Source of the DNA: Motacilla alba alba | Taxonomy: Eukaryota; Chordata; Aves; Passeriformes; Motacillidae | DNA: 64,000 nucleotides | Assembly (NCBI RefSeq): GCF_015832195.1 | Contig: NC_052030.1 | Span: 6,963,439 to 7,027,438 of the forward strand | Direction of reading: 5' to 3' | Shown here: in pieces, positions 1-14,200 of the stretch | Numbering within the stretch: position 1 is the first letter of the stretch | Layout: the number at the start of each line of letters is the position of its first letter | The notes under the pieces: generated by a model | What the model was told of the DNA's origin: nothing | What the model saw: only the letters and a program-made list of their open reading frames with translations | Database searches by the model: none | Translations under genes and position numbers: made by a program

Positions 1-2115
1 TTGTCAGTTCATACCTTCCTCTGGGCTTCTCTCACTTCCTTTTGCAAACGAGTTCTTCATTTTGGACTTTGCATTTAAGGAAGAAAGACAAGGGGAGATC
101 AAACAAAAACTTGGTCATCACCTTCCCTCCCATCCCATTTCCCTTTACACAAGGGAGTCAGGAGCAAAGCAGGAAGGGGAGGAGTTCCTAAAGTTCACCC
201 CTCGACTGTCTCTCACTTCATTTGTGGCCTTGGCCTTGCATCTCTGTGCCTGGGCTTTGTCAGGAAGATGCTGGGAGCAAGGGGAGAGAAAGGCATTCGT
301 CCTGGGAGAAGGTAATGGAGTAGGAGTTTAGATGTGTGAAGGAAGCAAACTGGTAAGGGAAAAGATGGAAAAGACTATAAATACCAGTGCTGGGAGGAAA
401 GAGGAGCAGATGTTATTTCAGATCACAAGTGTGCATGTGAAAAAAATCTTATCACCACCCCACGCCGCCCGCAGAGCTGCCAGCGCAAGGACTTCAGGAA
501 TTGTAGGAGTGACTTAAAATGAATACACAATCACTCTATTTGCTTTCTGCTGTTGAAATTAGGTTTAGTCTTCTTGGTTTTCAAGCTTCTTAGCACATTT
601 CTGATAGTTAGGAATTTGAATTACTTCAAAACCAAAACAACAAATAAGCAGTACAAAAGCTGAGACTCTAGTGAAATCACACAATTCCTTAAGGAAACCA
701 CCAAAAATCTGTTGAAAAATATGAGACTTGGCTGCTCCATGTCAGTGGATCAGTGTATGAGAATCTGTGTAGTAAGATACATTCCTTTGTCAATGTATTC
801 TTCTGCTCAGGTCTCTGGAAACTGGAAATAAGCACATTTCTAGCTATATTATATGAGCTTGCAGGTCTGGCAGACAGAACTTGGCCTGTGGGGGGAAATG
901 ATAAAAGTTGGGCTGCAGAAACCCAGCTTGTTGAAGAGGAGCTTAATCAAACTCACAGCTCTGTTACTCATTTTTTAGGTTTTTTGGGGTTTTTTTTTTT
1001 TTTGGTTTTTTTTTTAACTTGTTGGCTCTCTGAATCTTTCTGGTATGAATCAGTATTGGCTCTGTGTGAGTGAATTTCTGGTAATACACCAGAATGAATG
1101 AGTAGGAAAGGAAGTATCAAGTAACTGAATTTGGGGCTGCCTTGAAAAATCTGATTTACAGTCTAGGCTGAGACTGGCAATGTTCTTGCTGGCTAATTAT
1201 AACAACTACAATCGGCTTTCAGTATTTTTGATGTGGATCTGTTTTGTACAAACTCCGTGTTTGAATTCTGCAAAAGGAACATGTTTAAATGCATGTAGGT
1301 ATATATCACGTACAGACTTTTTGTCTGCATCATCAGATTTTTTATAAGAGCTTCAATGGTTTGACTGTTCCAGTGTCTTTTTTTCATCTGCCCACATGTA
1401 TTATATGGCTGGGGCAGGTTTATAATGGTATTGGAGAACCTACAGACTGTATTTATAGAAGTGCCTAAGGGATTTAGAGTCTGGCTCTCTCTAAGAGTCC
1501 CACTGACTAGTTAGGAAAGAAAATTATAGGGAATGGTGCCAGGACAGCACTCTGCTTCCACGCACAAACATGATCCAGAGAATACTCTTGCAGATAAATA
1601 CTGTAGCTGAGCCAGATCCCAAGCTCATCTAGGTAAAGGGAGAAATTCCCTCTGAAGTCAATGGAAATTGGATCATGATAACACATCTAGAGAAGATTTA
1701 ATATAGAACTGCATGACAGTAATTGATGCTCCTCTGGGACAACATTATCAAATTCCACCTAATTTGGAGCCAGTCAACCAATGCCAGCTGCGCTATAATG
1801 TTTAACCAGGTGTTAAATAGATGTGAACTTCTTAGATTTTCTGTCAAGAGGAAACAAATAAAGATCACAGGAATCTAGAATAATATTTTTTCCTCCCAGT
1901 ATATATTCGTCTGTTCTAGACTGGGGGTTTTTTTGTGTATTTATTTTTAAACGGACTCTTTTCTTAAAGAGGGCAGAGGGGATAAACCATCTGTCCTCTG
2001 CACTGTCCCCAGTAAGGGACTGTGCAGTGTCCCTGTGTCCCGGGCACTGAGAGGATCAGCTCTTTACTCCTTGCCCTCTGCTACCTGCACTAACTCTGAG
2101 TTTTGCGTTGAGCAG
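1..2115 (+). other. ZDHHC8: Intron upstream of first ZDHHC8 exon in window
   Basis: Non-coding, A/T-rich sequence with a T-rich stretch near 970-1015. I found no match to the family N-terminal exons (membrane spans 1 and 2), so this should be intron. Short open frames here show no family similarity. Confidence 0.7.
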
Positions 2116-2273
2116 CAGACGAAGATGAGGATAAAGACGACGACTTCCGCGCGCCGCTGTACAAGAACGTGGAGATCAAAGGAATCCAAGTACGGATGAA
2201 GTGGTGCGCCACCTGCCACTTCTACCGCCCGCCCCGCTGCTCCCACTGCAGCGTCTGCGACAACTGCGTGGAG
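2116..2273 (+). CDS. ZDHHC8: ZDHHC8 exon: acidic linker and first part of the Cys-rich zinc domain
   Basis: Begins with two bases of a split Ala codon, then an acidic run ([10 protein letters not shown]), then [13 protein letters not shown] and the zinc-ligand series [12 protein letters not shown] and CDNC. The donor is GAG|GTAACG. The acceptor lies in ...gagcagcag, a tandem AG site; the third AG-defined start fits the family frame with an upstream exon ending in G. Phase 2 in, phase 0 out. Confidence 0.93.
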
Positions 2274-5200
2274 GTAACGCTGCTGGGCTGCCCCGCCCGG
2301 GCTCTGCGCTTGCCTCTGCTGCTGGGAACAGCCTGCTGGGCTCCCCAGAGTTCCAGTTCTGGGCAGCTCACGGCTGCAGCCTCCCTGGACTCCCACTGGG
2401 CAGTGCCATTCAAAGCACAGCCCTCAGTTATGTGTGTTACAAGTGCAGCGATGCTTGGTGTCAGCCCTGTCGCCAGTGAGGATTAAAATCAAAATTTAGA
2501 ATGCTGGCTGCATCTTCCTTGAGGTAGCTAAGGGATTGTGAATTTAAAAAAGGAGTGAATGAGAGAGTTGGGGCTGAATTCTAGAGAGCAGGAAATTCAG
2601 AGTGAACCATTTCAGCTTTTCATGTGTGAGCTTAAGGTTCGTCATTTAATTTGGAGCAAACTGGTGCCTACATTAGTGGCCAAGCAGAAGCTTCAATGGT
2701 GTGTGAGTTCAGGAGAGCAAAACTCGGAGTTCAGCAAATGGTTCTCCAGTCAATAGAAGGAGCCCATGTGTTTTTCAACCAACCCAAACTCACAGCATGA
2801 ACTCACTCATGTTTCTAATGTTGATTGCTCTGAATTAGGGGACTTTCTTAATTCTTGTTACCTTTAGGGCACCACACAGGATTTTTAAAAAATAACCCTA
2901 AACAGTAAGATGTGCTTTTGGGCTATAAGTGTCTCCCAGACATGTAGGTACAGAGCACTGTATTCACAGCAGTGTATTGCCAGGGGACTTTTTATTGCTG
3001 AGCTAAAAATTCTACTTCTAAAGGATCATTTCTGCTGCAAGGTCTATTTTTTTTCAATAGAAAGATGAAATCTTAATATGTCTAAAATATATTCAGCTGT
3101 GCCATTAAAATGAAAGGAATTACTAATCAGAAGGGGAAAAAATACCAGAGTCAGCTGGAATGCTGTATACACTACCTTTGTCCTAATCCTCTTTGCCATA
3201 AGCAAGGGAATAGTCCCAAAGAGAGCAGCACAGTTACCAGTGAGAGAAAGGCTGCCTGGATTTATCTTGTGTCAGTCATATATCTAAGTTATAATTATCT
3301 GGAAGCAGTGCTGTGCCTTGTAACCATTGATAAATAGGACAAGCCTGGAAGGCTTTAGAAGGATGTGGGATTTTAGAAGCCTGAGAGTGAGGAGCTGCTA
3401 AGGTCCCTGGGTAGAGGGAAGTAGCCACAGCTGTTTGTAAGTTGTGACACACAGTTTGTTTAGACTGCTGTGAATTGTTGCATAGAGCTGGATTTTTGGT
3501 AGAAAACCTGAATCGTACTAGTTACTAGTTTTAAAACATAAATGTTTTCACTAATTCTAGGTTCTGAGGATTGTTTAGATTATGATAAATTCTTGGTTGT
3601 TCCATGGAGGTTCTTTCTTCCACCTTCCCCGGTGGCTCAGCATAAAAATTCATTTCCAGGAAATGAAGTTTTCTCAGAAAAAGATTGCTCAAAATTCAGT
3701 GGTATAAACACTTGAAGTTTCATGCTGATGTAAGGCCTCCATGGGAGTCAGTTCTGCAGCAGAAATGAAAATGGGAGAGAATCCAAAAGGAACCTGCATA
3801 AAATAGCAGAAGCAAGGTGACTCTGGCTAGCTCTCCACAAGTTCTATTGATAGGTCAGCTGAATGTTCCCTGCTATTCTGGTGCACAAGTAAAGAGCTCT
3901 GCTTGTAATTAAATTACTATTGCTGTGAAGGAATGCAGGCAAAAAGTATTAATGACTTCTGAATCGATAAATCATGGCCTTAAACATGTTTTATTGATTC
4001 TTGTGATGCTTATTTCTACTCACCTGTCATATTCTGGAAGAGCTTTGAGACAGTAACAGGAGTGACTCTGCTGGCTTTCCATGTAGGATCCACTCAGTGT
4101 TGTAGTTCACATGTTTTCACTGTCAGTCTAGAATGTACAATAAAAATTATTTTTCCAGGTATAAAACTTCTGAACCAGTTTGATAAAAATTAGTAAACAG
4201 CAAAAGCAGATAACACTTGCAGAAATAAAACAAATCAAAACTTAAAGTATGCTGTTACCAGAGGGACCCAAAAATGAATCTGTCACAAAAGTAGTCAGAT
4301 TTTTGTTTTCTTAATTGAAATGTTTGCAGTGAGTACTTAACACAATTTCATAATCCACAGGTATTTTGGGCTGCATACAGCCAGGTTTGCATAACAGACA
4401 GATGTTATGTCAGCATCTCAGATATAGTCTGAAATGATGTTAATATTTAAGTTGCCCCGTCATTTGCTAATGTGCTTTGAGAAAGCTGTAGTCCATTTTT
4501 TTGTATTTTGTAATTTTTTTGTGAATTGTGCAAAACTTAGAAATACAAAACCCCCTGTGTCATCATTGAGCAGTGCTTAAAAATAGCATTGCCACAAAGT
4601 GAAGAATAAACAGTTCATTTGTCAGTGCAATGAATGTGTAATATCTGCTCTGAAGAACACAGAGGTAAGAAGGGTTTATTTCTTGCACCTGATCTTGTCT
4701 TCACGTCAGGAATAATCCCGTTGGAGACAGTGGATTTACATGCTTACAAAACTGTGTAAAGGCACTTGGAGGGTGTCTGTGGCTTGCCCTCATTATTAAA
4801 TCTCCTGTTAAAAGGGATCTGACTTTGTAAGGGACTTTGGACTTGTGACTGAGACAAATAGTTAGGTTTGGATTCATGACTTAATGAACCTGTGCATAAG
4901 TTTGCTTCTGTCTGATCCTGCTGTTCTTTTTCTTTGTGACCTGCTTGGTAAAAAGGTACTTTTGTGTTCAAAATGGACTCATTGTTCAAAGTGGACTCAT
5001 TCAGTGGTGTATAAATACTGAAATGTGGGACAGGGCATTCTGCAGCCCTATTGCATCTTCAAACCATTCTAGGTTATAATAACTTCATTGTAATTGACTC
5101 ATGCTAAGGATGATAAAAAATGAGGGCTTCTGCTGCTAGCAGATAAATAGCCTGTCCTTTATGATTGATATATCCTTTCTTCAAACCTTATAAACACTCA

Positions 5201-8200
5201 AGTACCTCTCCATTCATGGAAAGAGAAACAACTTGGTCCTAAAAAGTCTTATAAAAGAAAGTCAAGCATTTTGTAAAGCTGCAGAACTAGTCTGATGTAA
5301 TTTTATATGACAGTGGTTCAGATTCATCTCCAAGGCAATGTATTTTCTTTCACTGTTTGGATATTTTTCCCTATCTCTCCCTTTCTTTACAAGGATTTTG
5401 ACCATCACTGCCCATGGGTCAACAATTGCATAGGACGGAGGAACTACCGCTATTTTTTTCTCTTCTTGCTGTCCTTAAGTACGCACATGGTTGGAGTGTT
5501 CACCTTTGGGCTCATCTTCGTGCTAAACCATATGGAAAAGCTGGGAGCAGCTCACACTACCATTACGTATCCTTCCTTTTGGTCTTTCCAGACTCAAGGT
5601 GACTGAGGAAAATGGGCAAGAATGAATCTGAATATTTGTTCTCAGGGAGCTGGTGGAGCCTCTGCTCATCCCCCACTGCTCTCCTGTAAATGAGCAGTGC
5701 AGGTTTTCCTCTGTTCCCATTGTACCTGTGTGAGCATGGATTGCTCCAGAAACTGTAGGTGACCCTTTGTCTTTCTCAATCTTTGTCATGACAACCCAGC
5801 AGAAGGATGAGCTACCTCCTGGAATTTTACTTACAACCCAAGTGTAGCTCTCAACTGCTGTTTGCTGTGTTTAAAACTCTGTTGCTGTGCTTTGGAGCAA
5901 AGTGTGCTCTGGAAGTAGCCCCTTGCATGCTGGTGTAACACGTGAATTCCTGGCTCTGAGGGGTGATACTGCTCAATAGGTTAGTGCAGAATATTCTTTA
6001 TAAGGTAGAAAGGTAAAGCCAGAATCACTGAGTTCACCTTACTTTTTAACCATCTCAAGGGTGAGGACCTAGGCTAGGAGCAGATGGACTTAACTTTGAG
6101 ATGAAATTTAGTTAGACCTTGCTAAAGGTGAGGAACACTCTACTCTGCACTCATGAGACCCCACCTGGAGTGCTGTACCAATATCAGAAGGATGTGGAGC
6201 TGCTGGAGCAAGTCCAGAGGAGGCTACGGAGGTGCTCAGAGAATCCCTCTGCTCTGGAGACAGGCTGGGAGAGTTGATGTTGTTCAGCCTGGAGAAGAGA
6301 AGGCTGTAGGGAGACCTTAGAGCCCTTTCCACTGCCTAAATGGGCTCCAGGGGAGCTGGAGACAGACTTTGGAAAAGGGTCTGGAGTGAAAGGATGAGGG
6401 GGAGCAGCTTCAAACTGAAAGAGGGCAGGCTTAGATGAGATATTAGCATGAAATTCTTCACTATAAGGCCCTGGCACAGGTTGCCCAGAGAAGCTGCGGC
6501 TGGCCCTGGATCCCTGGAAGTGTCCAAGGCCAGGTTGGACAGGGCTTGGAGCAGCCTGGGATAGTGAAATATGTCCTGACAACAGGGGAGTTGGAGCTAG
6601 GTGATCTTTACGGTCCCTTCCAACCCAAACCATTCTATGACACTGTGACACTCCCCTATTTTTTTTCTCCTTTTCCTCTCCCTGTCTTTTTCCCTTCACT
6701 CATCCCAGTTTCTTTAACTCTTGGATACAGAATGGCTGTCATGTGTGTGGCTGGGTTATTCTTTATCCCAGTCATTGGTCTCACTGGCTTCCACATTGTT
6801 CTAGTGGCCCGAGGGCGCACCACGAATGAACAGGTAAGAAGCAATCCTTTCTCCATGTTTGTGGCTGAGCTGTTGAGGTGGGAAGGAAAGTCAGCAAGTC
6901 AGCTTGGGTAAAGTTGAAGATGGTCCAAATCTTACCAGTAATGCTCTTATTGGAGCTTTTGTGAAGATCTAGGAAGGTTGCCTATTTTTTTGTTTTCAGA
7001 TTTTTTTTAATACACTGCAGACAAAGGTTTCCCTTTTTTAGCCACAGAGTATCACCCCAGGCTTATTTATTATTTAAAAATCTACTCATGACCTTGAAAT
7101 AGGTTTTATATGGTAAGTACCATAAGTACCATCAAGCCCAGAAGTTCAAACTTTATGAGTCAGACTGAACAATCCATGAGATTGAGTGAAAGAAAGAAAG
7201 GAAAAGATTGAATCATTTGCACTCTCTCCTGGTATTTTGAACTCCCCCAGCAAGCCCTCACTGCCCACAGTAGGGTCTGAGCTAGCTCTTTGTCTCCCTC
7301 TGTGTCTCTCTTGTTCTCAGGCAAATGAACTCACACACACACACAGTGCTGTTGGACCCAACTTGCTTTGCTTCTCCAAACCAAGTTCCAACATGACACC
7401 TTGTGCCAAAAAGGCTGTAAAACTCCAGTTCCCCTGCAGTTGCTCAGTGTCCATGACCCACAGTCCCTGTGGTTGATGCAGACCTGCATTCATGTGCACA
7501 TTAATGGCTTGGTGTGGCTGGTAGAGATCAGAGTGATGGGATCAATAGCAGGTCCCTGCCACCCCAAGGACAGTTTGCAGGTGTGACACTGGTCTCAGCC
7601 CTCATCCCAAGGCTCGTGAACTCTGTGCATTCCAATGCTTTACCCTTCCACAGCTCCAGCTCCAAAGTGCCCCTCACATCTGGGTTTTTTTCACATTTTT
7701 CCCCACCATACTTCTTTTCCCTTGTGGTTTGGGGTTTTTTTCAGATGGGTTTTTGCTGCCCTTGCCCCCATGGGTGCTCTGCAGCTCCCACTGCGCTGTG
7801 TTGGCTGTCCTGGGGGCTGCTGGCTCCATGCTGTGGAGCTGTCTGGCTCCTGGGCAGGCTGTGAGTGATGAAAACATCTGTCTGAGGCCAGGCCTTCGTA
7901 AACTGAGATGACATTGTCTCCATCCCACAAGAGACAATAAAAACTCTTATCCAGAAGAGTGTGGGAGGTTTACATAAGCAAGGAATCTGAAGTCATCCTG
8001 AACAGTTGCCTAACATGGCCTTTGAACAAAGCAAGCTTCCATAGCTGTCATCTTCAAATGCTTTTCTCTGTCCTGCTCAGAATCATCTGCTCTTCATTTT
8101 AAAATTAATTTTGGCCAAGTATTAGATTTGATAGTGCTAATAATAGTAGCATGAAACACAAGGCATTTTGATCTCATAGCCCAAATTGTGGTTTGCCTTA

Positions 8201-11200
8201 GGCTCGTCTTTGTGCAGTGATAAAAACTCTCCATGAAAATTTTAGGCTGAAAAAGAAGGAAAAATTTAACTTTCAAAAAATGTAAAATTTAACTTCATAT
8301 GTTTGTGACTGCACAAGAATTTAGAAAAGTTGAGGATTTTTCTGTGATCAAAATAACCATTGGAAAATGTATTCTAGCTTGGTTTGGTTTCCTGAGCTAC
8401 CAAACCACTTGAGATTTATTACATCTTCCCATGCCATTTTGAAAATTAAATATAATCTGGTCTTAATTTCTGCTTAGTCATATGTAGGGGTTATCTGTAA
8501 CTGAAAGGATGGATGTTCCCAGCCCTGAGGTCCTTTCAGAGGAAGCATATCTAAGTAATTAGAGCACCAGACCAGGAGAGATGGATATGAGATCTGCTCC
8601 TGGCTTTGCCACTGTTCTAAAACATTCTCTTTTCTCCTGCAGTCTCAGTGCTGATTCTCTTTTCTCACACTGGTAGTTATCTACTGTCAGCTTTGCAGTT
8701 GCAATGTGCTCAGCTCATCTTGTTCTGTTTTCCCAGTACATTTTATAGGCCAGTGGTACAGACATTTTTGGGTTTTTACTGTAAATTTTGGTGTTTATTC
8801 GTTCTGGAGTTTGCAAGTTCTGAGCATTCACAGTAGGCAGACTGTGATTGAAAAGTGCATAGTGGCTGGGTTTAGATGTTTCTGAGCTTTCTGAATGCCT
8901 CTGAAATTCTTTTATGGAATAAAAATAACCCATAACCCAACATCTGCTCATATTCTGGTATTTTTAGTTTCTGAATAGAGTAAATAAATACCCTTCCTTC
9001 TTAGACTGCTTTCTAGCAGTGATTTTCAAACTACTTTAGAAACCAAACTGATATAATTAGTACTGTAATCTGTGAGTTGGAGAAATTTTATTTTCATACT
9101 GTGTTTGAGAAAATGGGCACAGAGATATGAAATACTTTGCCAGCATCTGGCACAATTCAGCATGAGCCTAGGATTGAATGCAGATGTGCCAAATGTCCCA
9201 GGCCCATGTTTTCATCAAAAGGTTGCTCTTCCAAATCTCAGAATTTCCAGCCTCTCTCTCGGCCTCTTAAAGAGCTTTATGTTATATCAACAAGGCCAGC
9301 ATAATATATTGCAGAATCATTTAATGTTGTTATTTTATGTGCAAGTTATTAAAGTATTTCTGGCGCTCTGTAAACTTGTTGCTAGATCAGAACTATGAGC
9401 TGATTAAAATGCTTTACTTGCAAACAACAGCAACAGCAATGCTTTTAATGGCAACCACTATTAATCTCCCTGGCTTTATTGGTATTTATCCCCATATGGT
9501 GACTTTTGAGCATGTGCCTGTAGAGTACAAACTCTTTATAATGCTTATGAAGCCTTGAATAGATCCCGCCAGTCTAATGAGGCTTGGCTTTTATTAAACC
9601 TGCTCGTTTACAAGCAAACATTGTAATCACCAGGGAGTTCCTGGCACCCTCCCACATAAGGCAGTGGTTTGTACTGATTGCAGCTCAGGATGGGATCTGA
9701 GAGAGAGGAAACATTGCTCTCATCCAGCATTTGGGAACGTCGATTCAGCTTTGCTGTTGGTTTGGAGGGGACTCGCCAAGGCAGAGGAGGGGAAGTGATG
9801 GGAATGAAAGAGACTCAAACAGGATGTCTGGCTGGGAGCAGACACAAATCCAGGGCAGGAGCAGCATGGAGAGGTGAACACATCACTTTGAAATCCAGTC
9901 ACATTCAGCAATGTCCTTTTGGGAAGGATCTTGAGTTGAGTGCCTCCTAGCTGGAATTAGCTGACAGAGGTGGTGTGTTACAGCTGGAGTGAAAAAGTGC
10001 AGCATTCAGAGAAAAACTATCTGTTTGGGAAGGACAGAGGGGTCAGACTTGTTCTTGGCTTTCTGAGGTTTGGATGATGACTTTTATATAACCAGAGGTT
10101 TGAGCACTGTCCTGAACATGTTTCCAGGTGACAGGGAAATTCCGTGGGGGAGTGAATCCTTTTACCCGTGGATGCTGTGGAAACGTGGAACATGTGCTCT
10201 GCAGCCCCTTGGCTCCCAGGTAAGAGAAATGCTCTCAGCTGGGAATGAGGAAGCAAGAGTCCCTGTTGGGACAGGGGGAGAAATGTGCTTGGCTGGGCTC
10301 ACAAACCAAGCATCATTGATGGAATAAGAGGAAAGCAAAGCAAAACAGTCCTGAAGGTAGAGCTCTATGATAGCTGCTTCCCTGTTGCATGGCTGTAACC
10401 TGTAATTTACCACCCTTATCGCAGAAATACTTTTTTGGAATGAGCTTGTCAAATTTTGTCGAGCTCATACCCTTGTCTGCACCAGCTTGTTTATCCAGGA
10501 TTTTGGTAACAAGGTAAATATCCATATGTATATATTGCCCACACTACTTCTTACACTGTACAGGCAATGTCCAGTCTGCTAGGGAGAAGGAAGGATGCTA
10601 AAAATCACCCTTTCTCCTTAAGACTTAAATCTAATGTAAGGCTGCTGTGGTTTTCAATCTCACTGGCACTTTCATTATCATAAAACAGATTATCAATGAG
10701 ATCTACATCATGAAACTTGAGATTTTATTTATGGCTTTCTATTTTTGGGGAAATGGAGTTATCGTTTCACATTTTGAAATCGGGATCTTAATGCAGTAGA
10801 TCAGATGGATTATAAATAATTCTAGGTGCTGAGCTGTCCAGCCTGCAAACATGTTCATAATCTTACTACAAGACTTATTTGAGCCTTTTTGGGGTGTTGA
10901 ACAATTCCAGACCCTGACACTCTTATCTGCCTTTTTTTTCCTCTTTTTTTATACAACAAATAATTCCTAAAGGACTGTTACATGTGTTAAAGACATTGGA
11001 GTAGCTGCTTCTCAGACCTTCCAAAACATGGAAATCAGGTCAAGGTGGATAGAAGCGCTGGGTATTAAATGCTGTGAGACACTTGTGACTTGTGTTCCGA
11101 GAGGGGTTGTGAGTTCTATCATCATGGCTATTCACAGAATTGTAACGAGCAGAACATTTGTGTTCGGGAAGACCTGGTCAGACTGTTCTGTATATTGAAG

Positions 11201-14200
11201 GTCCCTGAGCCATCACTACTAGAATGTCCTGTTCACTACATAAAACAGAGAAAGCTGGTGTGTGTATTAACATTTAGGCATTGTACAGACACTGGCCAAT
11301 TGCACTTAGAGAATTCTATTCCACTGGAGGGAAATTAGATATCTAAAATCAGCCATTTCCTCTTAGATTTTTTGCTTCCTGTAGACTTGGCAGTCTCTTT
11401 TACCTCCATTTATTTTAACACTAAACATGCTACAGAAACAAGTCACCATGTGGTAAGTTAGAACTGGCAGCACATCATCTTCTCCATGGTAACTCCCCAT
11501 GTGCTGGGTCTTGTTCCCCAGTCACTGACTCCCACCACAGGGCAGCTGTTTCATGTTACCTGGGATGATGTAGTCAGTCACTTCTGTTGGTAGCAGGTCT
11601 CTCTTGCTCTCTTTGTTCTCTTGTCCATTAGTGCTTTAAAAATTGCTGATTTTCTTAATGCATCTTCTCCTTTTGCTCACTAATTTATTTTTTTTATTGC
11701 TGCTTAATTCATTCACTGCTGCTTTCATTCACTGAAATAAATGGAGGTTCTTACCTAGATTCTGACACATTCTTAAATCACAACCTGGAAGTGGGAAGAT
11801 TTTTAAGCCTTTTCTTAGGTTATTGTTTATTTTAATGATGACTGTTGCACAATTAATCAGGTACGTGGTTGAGCCCAAGAAGAAGCAAGCTGTGAGTGTG
11901 AAGCCTCCTTTCCTGAGACCGGACTTGTCCGAGCGACAGATCACGGTGAAGATCAGCGACAACGGCATCCAAGCCAACCTCAACCGCAGCAAGGTGAGGA
12001 AATCTCCCAGCTCTGCTTTTGGAGGGCATGGATTGAGCATTATCAAGCCTGGGAATGAGTCTGTCATTGACAAATCTCTTTGAGATGAGGCAGAAGCTGG
12101 AGTTTGAGTCCTTGTCACATACTTCGTGCTCTGAAAGTAACGCAGGGTCAGTAACAGCAGCTCTTGATCCAGTAACAGGCAGCTCTGGCATGGAATCCCT
12201 CTGGGCTTCTTTTGGAAGAGTTGCCTGTTCTTTGCAGTAGTTATTTTCTGTCCCAAGAGCTGTCACCTCTTGGTGTTCAAATTAATTTTAATGAACTCTT
12301 GTACCACCAGACCAGGTCAGCTGTTCTGCTTCAAAGAATGTTCTGAGCTTCCAGGCTGCAGGAAGGCTTGTGGGCCAGGGCAAGGAATATTGACTCAGAA
12401 GCTGAGTTCTCTCCTCTTTTCAGTTTCTCCTGGCATGAGTAATAGAGAAGGATTTATTTAGTCCCATAAAAAGTGGTGGATTCAAACGAAGCCAGCTTGC
12501 AAGATTTTTGTGGATAGTTCCTTCCTTTGGAAGTAACTTTGGATAGTCACTTGCTGAGAGCTACCTGGAAAGTTGCTGAAAAATGCTAGAAAGCACTATT
12601 GTCTTTTACCACATATTAATTAGCATGATGATTATAGTACTTAGCCTGCCAAGCAGACCAGGATAGTGCATTTAAAATTCTACTGGCTGGTTATGACAAT
12701 GCTAATTTTACATGTGACAGTCCTTGCCTGCAGTGGATGCTGAATCCTGTTTGTCATTATAGGTATAGGTCATTCTGGTTCTTTGGTACATCCAGCACTC
12801 TGCCACATGCTGTTATTTAACCAAGTTGCATGTAGTGATTGATTTTTTGGGATCATTTTCAGTCTAAAATCAGCCTGGAAGGTCTGGAGGATAAGAGTAT
12901 GGATGTGCAACCAACTCTCCCACCCAAAGGAGATCCAAGCAAGTACTCTGAGCTAAAAGGGCAGCTGGGCACCAGTGAAGGTATAGTTGCATGATCAGTA
13001 TTTTATTTTTATTTATAAGAAACTATTTTAGCCTCTTCAAAATGTTTCATGTATTCTTTCAAAACATGGGATCTGGGTGAAGGATTTTTTTCTATTTATA
13101 AGATTTCCAGACTAGGGGAATTAGCAGCAGGAAAGGGAGAGAAAAGCCAGCTTGAAGTGGTTTATTCAAGCCTAGGTTGAATTTTTCATGTCAGTTTTGC
13201 AACTTCTATAAACTCTTTTAAACCCCTTAAATCAATTTTTTAATTATAATTGACTAAGGAATCAGAAATGCTAGGCATTGCAGACTGAATTAGGCACGAA
13301 ATTCTTAGGCATTGCAGACTGAATTATTTCATTTGTAAGAATGTGAACTTTATGCTTTGATACTATTAAAAAACCCTTTTTTTTTCAGACGGAACTAGTT
13401 GCTGGATTCAACCCAAACATTTAGTATTTCAAATTAGGCAAAATTTCTGCTCACCAAAACATATCATCCCACTCAATATATTGTGTCTTGTTTCTTCTTC
13501 TCTGTAGATGGCTGATCTGGCAGCAATGTGCTGTTACTGCCATAGGGACCCCATTGATTTTGGTGGAATGCTACACAAAAGTACTGCAAGTTCTATTCTC
13601 TCCAGAACAGCTCCGTTTGCAGAGCACGATGGATGGCAAGGAATTATGGCCGACAGCTTTCTGACCACACACATTTTAATAGAAAGTACTTTTTTTTTTC
13701 TTTTGCAGAAGGTGGCCTCTCACCCAAACTCATCAGCCCTCCCACTCCTGCCATGTACAAATACCGACCAGCTTTCAGCAACAATCCCAAAGTCCACTAC
13801 CACGCCACGGCCGAGCAGGTGAGCGAGCCCGCGAGTTCCTGCTCCCAGCTAGCGCCAGGCACTGTGGAGCTGAGGAGGAATTCACTGCAGGGCTCCAGTG
13901 AGTGCCAGAGTGTAAAAGTAAATAACAACACTTGGCACTGTTGTGTGGCAGTGTATTATTTTCACTGTGCTCCTTATGGAAACGTGTCTGGTTTCACAGC
14001 TTCCCCCTGCTGACACGTCTGTCCCGCTGCCAGGCGTGCACTGCTGCTGCTGCAGTGTCTCAGCCTGATCCTGGGGTGCTGAGAAGTGTCACCTCCCGTT
14101 GGCTTCTCCTGGCAGAGGTGCCACCTCACATTCCCTTCAGAGAGAGCTGGGCATGCTGAGTGCTTCCCTTAGCCAACACTCAGTGTACTCACTGATTCCT

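Noticed and set aside
6184..6699. 171-codon minus-strand frame in the ZDHHC8 intron
   Set aside because: It is antisense to the CR1 tail, and does not encode a reverse transcriptase.
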